Below the pieces are notes generated by a model. That model was given only the letters and a program-made list of their open reading frames with translations. It did no database searches and had not been told where the DNA came from. A program made the position numbers and the translations under genes. DNA of 64,000 bases from Siphonodentalium dalli. Taxonomy: Eukaryota > Mollusca > Scaphopoda > Gadilida > Siphonodentaliidae. Each line of letters opens with the position of its first letter. The first letter of the stretch is position 1. The DNA lies in assembly GCA_032622095.1 (NCBI GenBank), contig CP136062.1:6262001-6326000 (forward strand), written 5' to 3'. Shown in pieces: positions 60,043-64,000 of this stretch.

Positions 60043-61794
60043 ATCCTTACCGTTCTCGAAAATGTTCCATACCCCATTTCACCCCATCGGGCTGGTACAT
60101 CCGGGCTGATTGGTGGGGTCGGGATGTTTCTATGGTGTATTTGGGGTGGGCCACCCACCATGCCATCAAATCGGTTGATGTCCTTACCTTTCTCGAAAAT
60201 GGTCCATACCCCATTTTCATCTCGGGGTGGCCACCGATCCATGCCGTCAAATCGGTCCAAATACTTACAATTCTCGAAAATGGTCCATACCCCATTTTCA
60301 CCCCCTCGGGCTGGTACCTCCGGTGGTGATTGGTGGTGTCGGGGTGTTTCGAGGGGGTGGTTTTTGCGGGCCACCCTCCCATCTAGTCAAATCGTTCGAA
60401 AACCTTCCTTTTCGAAAATGGTCGATACCTCATTTTCAGCCACTTGCGTGGTACCCCCAGCTGACAGGTTGGTGTGGTTTTTCTGTGATGTATTTGATGC
60501 GGGCCACCCACCCAAAATGCCGTCAAATCGGTCGAAATACTTACCGTTCTCGAAAATGGCCCATACCCAATGTTCACCCCTCGGGTGGTACCCACGGTTG
60601 TGGGGTGTTTCTATTGTGTATTTGGGGTGTGCCACACGCCCATAACGTCAAATCGGTTGAAATCCTCACCATTCTCGAATATTGTCCATACTCCATTTTA
60701 CCCCCCTCGGGGTGGTACCACAGGGGATGATGGTTTGGGTAGGTGTGTTTCTAGACTGTATTTGTGGCTGGCCACCCACCATGCCGTCAAATCAGTTGAA
60801 ATCCTTCTCGAAAATGGTCCATACCCCATTTTCACCCCTCGGGTGGTACTCCCCGGTTGTGTAGTGTTTCTATTGTGCATTGGGTGTGCCACCCGCCCAT
60901 AACGTCAAATCGGTTGAAATCCTTACCGTTCTCGAAAATGTTCCATACCCCATTTCACCCCATCGGGCTGGTACATCCGGGCTGATTGGTGGGGTCGGGA
61001 TGTTTCTATGGTGTATTTGGGGTGGGCCACCCACCATGCCATCAAATCGGTTGATGTCCTTACCTTTCTCGAAAATGGTCCATACCCCATTTTCATCTCG
61101 GGGTGGCCACCGATCCATGCCGTCAAATCGGTCCAAATACTTACAATTCTCGAAAATGGTCCCTACCCCATTTTCACCCCCTCGGGCTGGTACATCCGGT
61201 GGTGATTGGTGGTGTCGGGGTGTTTCGAGGGGGTGGTTTTTGCGGGCCACCCTCCCATCTAGTCAAATCGTTCGAAAACCTTCCTTTTCGAAAATGGTCG
61301 ATACCTCATTTTCAGCCACTTGCGTGGTACCCCCAGCTGACAGGTTGGTGTGGTTTTTCTGTGATGTATTTGATGCGGGCCACCCACCCAAAATGCCGTC
61401 AAATCGGTCGAAATACTTACCGTTCTCGAAAATGGCCCATACCCAATGTTCACCCCTCGGGTGGTACCCACGGTTGTGGGGTGTTTCTATTGTGTATTTG
61501 GGGTGTGCCACACGCCCATAACGTCAAATCGGTTGAAATCCTCACCATTCTCGAATATTGTCCATACTCCATTTTACCCCCCTCGGGGTGGTACCACAGG
61601 GGATGATGGTTTGGGTAGGTGTGTTTCTAGACTGTATTTGTGGCTGGCCACCCACCATGCCGTCAAATCAGTTGAAATCCTTCTCGAAAATGGTCCATAC
61701 CCCATTTTCACCCCTCGGGTGGTACTCCCCGGTTGTGTAGTGTTTCTATTGTGCATTGGGTGTGCCACCCGCCCATAACGTCAAATCGGTTGAA
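60043..61794. repeat. 876 bp higher-order duplication inside the satellite
   Basis: The seven-unit block 60043-60918 is repeated at 60919-61794. Only a couple of substitutions were noticed (for example CATACC versus CCTACC near 60287/61163, and ACCTCC versus ACATCC near 60316/61192). A diverged version of the same block lies at about 62280-62900, and blocks near 57750, 59280 and 62890 are also related. Confidence 0.9.
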
Positions 61795-63071
61795 ATCATT
61801 ACCGTTCTCGAATATTGTCCATACTCCATTTTTACCCCTCGGGGTGGTACCCCAGGGGATGATGGTTGGGGTAGGTGTGTTTCTCGTGTGTATTTGTGGC
61901 TGGCCACCCACCCACGCCGTCAAATCAGTTGTAATCCTTACCGTTCTCAAAAATGGTCCATACCCCATATTTACCCCCTTGGGTGGTAGCCTACCTCCCA
62001 CGGGCGATGATGGGGGTTGGGTGTGTGCAGTGTGTGTTTGTGGCAGGCCACCCACTCATACCGCCAAATCGGTCGAAATCCGTAACGTTCTCGAAAATGG
62101 TCCATACCACCTGCTCATCACCTTGGGGTGTACCCCCGTGGTGAAGGATGGGGGGTCTGGGTGTTTCTACGGTGTATTTGGGGCGGGTAACCGACCCATG
62201 CCGTCAAATTGGTCGAAATCTTTTCCGTTATCGAAAATATTCCATACCCCATTTTTACCCCCCCCCCCCTCGAGTGGGTACCACCGGGGTGATTGGTGGG
62301 GTCGGGGGTTTCATAGGGTGTATTTGTGGCTGGCCACCGACCCATGCCGTCAAATCGGTCGAAATCCTTACCGTTCTCGAAAATGTTCCATACCCCATTT
62401 TCACCCCATCGGGCTGGTACCTCCGGGCTGATTGGTGGGTGTCGGGGTGTTTCTATGGTGTATTCGGGGTGGGCCACCCACCCATGCCATCAAATCGGTT
62501 GATGTCCTTACCTTTCTCGATAATGGTCCATACCCCATTTTCATCTCGGGGTGGCCACCGATCCATGCCGTCAAATCGGTCGAAATCCTTACAATTCTCG
62601 AAAATGGTCCATATCCCATTTTCACCCCCTCGGGCTGGTACCTCTGGTGGTGATTGGTGGTGTCGGGGTGTTTCGAGTGTGTGGTTTTGGAGGGCCACCC
62701 TCCCATCTAGTCAAATCGGTCGAAATCCTTCCTTTTCGAAAATGGTCGATACCTCATTTTCAGCCACTTGCATGGTACCCCCAGCTGACAGGTTGGTGTG
62801 TTTTTTCTGTGATGTATTTGATACGGGCCACCCACATTAAAATGCCGTCAAATCGGTCGAAATACTTACCGTTCTCGAAAATGGTCCATACCCAATGTTC
62901 ACCCCTTTGTAGTGTTATCCCCCCCCCCCCGTGTGATGGGTGGGGTTCGGGTGTTTCTAGGTTGTATTTTGGGCGGGCCACCCACCCATGACGTCAAATC
63001 GGTCGAAATCCTTACCGTTCTCGAAAATGGTCCATACCCCATTTTCACCCCTCGGGTGGTACTCCCCGGGG

Positions 63072-63112
63072 ATAGGTCGCCTCGCATATATAAGAGAATG
63101 CATTGGCCTAAC
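63072..63112. repeat. ATGCATTCTCTTATATA palindromic family, half-copy inside the satellite
   Basis: GATAGGTCGCCTCGCATATA then TAAGAGAATGCATTGGCCTA interrupts a satellite unit that elsewhere reads ACTCCCCGG followed by TTGTG. It begins at the palindrome centre, so it is exactly one arm. Confidence 0.8.
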
Positions 63113-63651
63113 TGTGGAGTGTTTCTATTGCGCATTGGGTGTGCCACTCGCCCATAACGTCAAATCGGTTGAAATCCTTACCGTTCTCGAATATTGTCCA
63201 TACTCCATTTTTACCCCCTCGTGGAGGTACCCCAGGGGATGATGGTTCGGATAGGTGTGTTTCTAGTTTGTATTTGTGGCTGGCCACCCACCCACGCCGT
63301 CAAATCAGTTGAAATTCTTACCGTTCTCGAAAATGGTCCATACCCCATGTTCACCCCTCGGGTGGTACCCACGTTGGTGATGGGTGTGCGATCGTGTGTT
63401 TACAAATGGCATTTTACAATCAAATTATAACATAATAATATCTATCCCCCCCCCCACCGAGTATGATGGTTGTGGGTAAGTGTGTTTCTAGTTTATATTT
63501 GTGGCTGGCCACCCACCCATGCCGTCAAATCGGTTGTAATCCTCACCGTTATCGAAAATAGTCCTTACCCCATTTTCACCCCCTCGTTGTGGTATCCCCA
63601 GTGTGATGGGTGGGGATCGGTGTGTTTACAAATGGCATTTTACAATCAAAA

Positions 63652-64000
63652 GGGAGGCCTTGGTGGTGGGTATGCTGGTAAAATACTCACCTCCGTTGAA
63701 AACCGCCATAAACAGAAAGAATATTCAAATATAGACATGTTAGTGTATTCCTGATATGGAAATAATAAAGAGCGTTTATATACTTTTTTGTGTGATTATC
63801 CGATAGAATTGCGCTGTCCTCTGTAACGCAGTCAGGTTCTTGTTTAGATAATACATAGTAGATCTTGATGGTAGCATACTATTTACGCGATGATTGTGGT
63901 ATATACAAAACTATGTGCATTGTAATAGTCTCTCTGTTTGTGTGTTGGAACAAATATGAATATTTCGACAACGAAGGCTTCCCATGCTATTAATCTAAAG
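63652..64000. other. No gene seen
   Basis: Unique-looking AT-rich sequence after the satellite. I see no supported feature. Confidence 0.5.

Larger units (their letters stand above)
57750..63651. repeat. ~140 bp satellite array, about 40 units
   Basis: Consensus words in order are CGTCAAATCGGTCGAAATCC, TTACCGTTCTCGAAAATGG, TCCATACCCCATTTTCACCC, CTCGGGTGGTACC, TGATGGGTGGGG, TCGGGTGTTTCTA, GGTGTATTTGGG and GGGCCACCCACCCATGC. Unit spacing is mostly 134-146 bases, with shorter units of 81-128. Because the unit length is not a multiple of three and stops are rare, long ORFs (up to 232 codons) occur in all frames on both strands; they are not genes. C or G runs of 9-13 occur near 58878, 62261, 62918 and 63447. 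GTTTACAAATGGCATTTTAC marks breaks near 63398 and 63623 at the right edge. Confidence 0.95.

Noticed and set aside
57806-63242. Many ORFs of 60-232 codons on both strands
   Set aside because: They repeat the same peptides in different frames with the period of the satellite; no domain, splice or start context.
1-64000. CRISPR arrays, operons, phage or bacterial genes
   Set aside because: No regular spacer arrays, ribosome binding sites or long adjacent ORFs; features are those of an animal nuclear genome.

Overview
The window reads as intergenic and intronic DNA of an animal nuclear genome, most likely a marine invertebrate. The evidence is GT-AG introns, AATAAA signals, SAM, THAP and SGNH domains of animal type, a tRNA-derived SINE, CR1/L2-like LINE debris, many foldback and MITE elements, and recurrent TACCGGTA / TACATGTAC words. 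A bivalve or another lophotrochozoan is my guess from the general look, not a demonstrated assignment. It is AT-rich and gene-poor, with no bacterial or organellar signature.

The main gene is on the minus strand and spans almost the whole left two thirds. Three exons with strong splice signals and matching phases (45646-45772, 21081-21518, 1576-2111) join into a predicted 366-residue type II membrane protein. It has an N-terminal membrane anchor and a luminal SGNH / PC-esterase-type domain with GDS serine and DxxH aspartate/histidine motifs. Its introns are about 24 kb and 19 kb and are filled with repeats. The anchor exon lies at the edge of a four-copy tandem duplication (45709-46205) that repeats the acceptor and anchor-coding sequence. 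Nested in the 24 kb intron, on the plus strand, are the first and last recognisable exons of a SAM-domain gene (43109-44674).

Other coding traces are broken: a THAP zinc-finger exon with a frameshift in a GA run (28277-28497), a 5'-truncated LINE reverse-transcriptase tail (17941-18770), a LINE-like zinc-knuckle tail whose end is triplicated (33040-33720, minus), and a coiled-coil plus SGNH intronless pseudogene behind a TATA box (56040-57466).

The mobile-element inventory is rich, and several copies have clear boundaries: a 399 bp TTAA-flanked element (5933-6331), a 288 bp SINE with a 12 bp target duplication (8245-8532), a 5 kb foldback element whose arms and internal satellite are both inverted (8881-13884), a 104 bp perfect palindrome with an 8 bp target duplication (22392-22495), a 1.1 kb TIR element with a 12 bp duplication beside the THAP exon (27139-28242), and a 1.6 kb PIF/Harbinger-like element with perfect 42 bp TIRs and TAA duplications carrying a 62 bp minisatellite (37288-38890). 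The right end (57750-63651) is a roughly 140 bp satellite with a nearly identical 876 bp higher-order duplication. A short palindromic family (core ATGCATTCTCTTATATA) recurs from 46 kb to 63 kb, including one half-copy inside the satellite.
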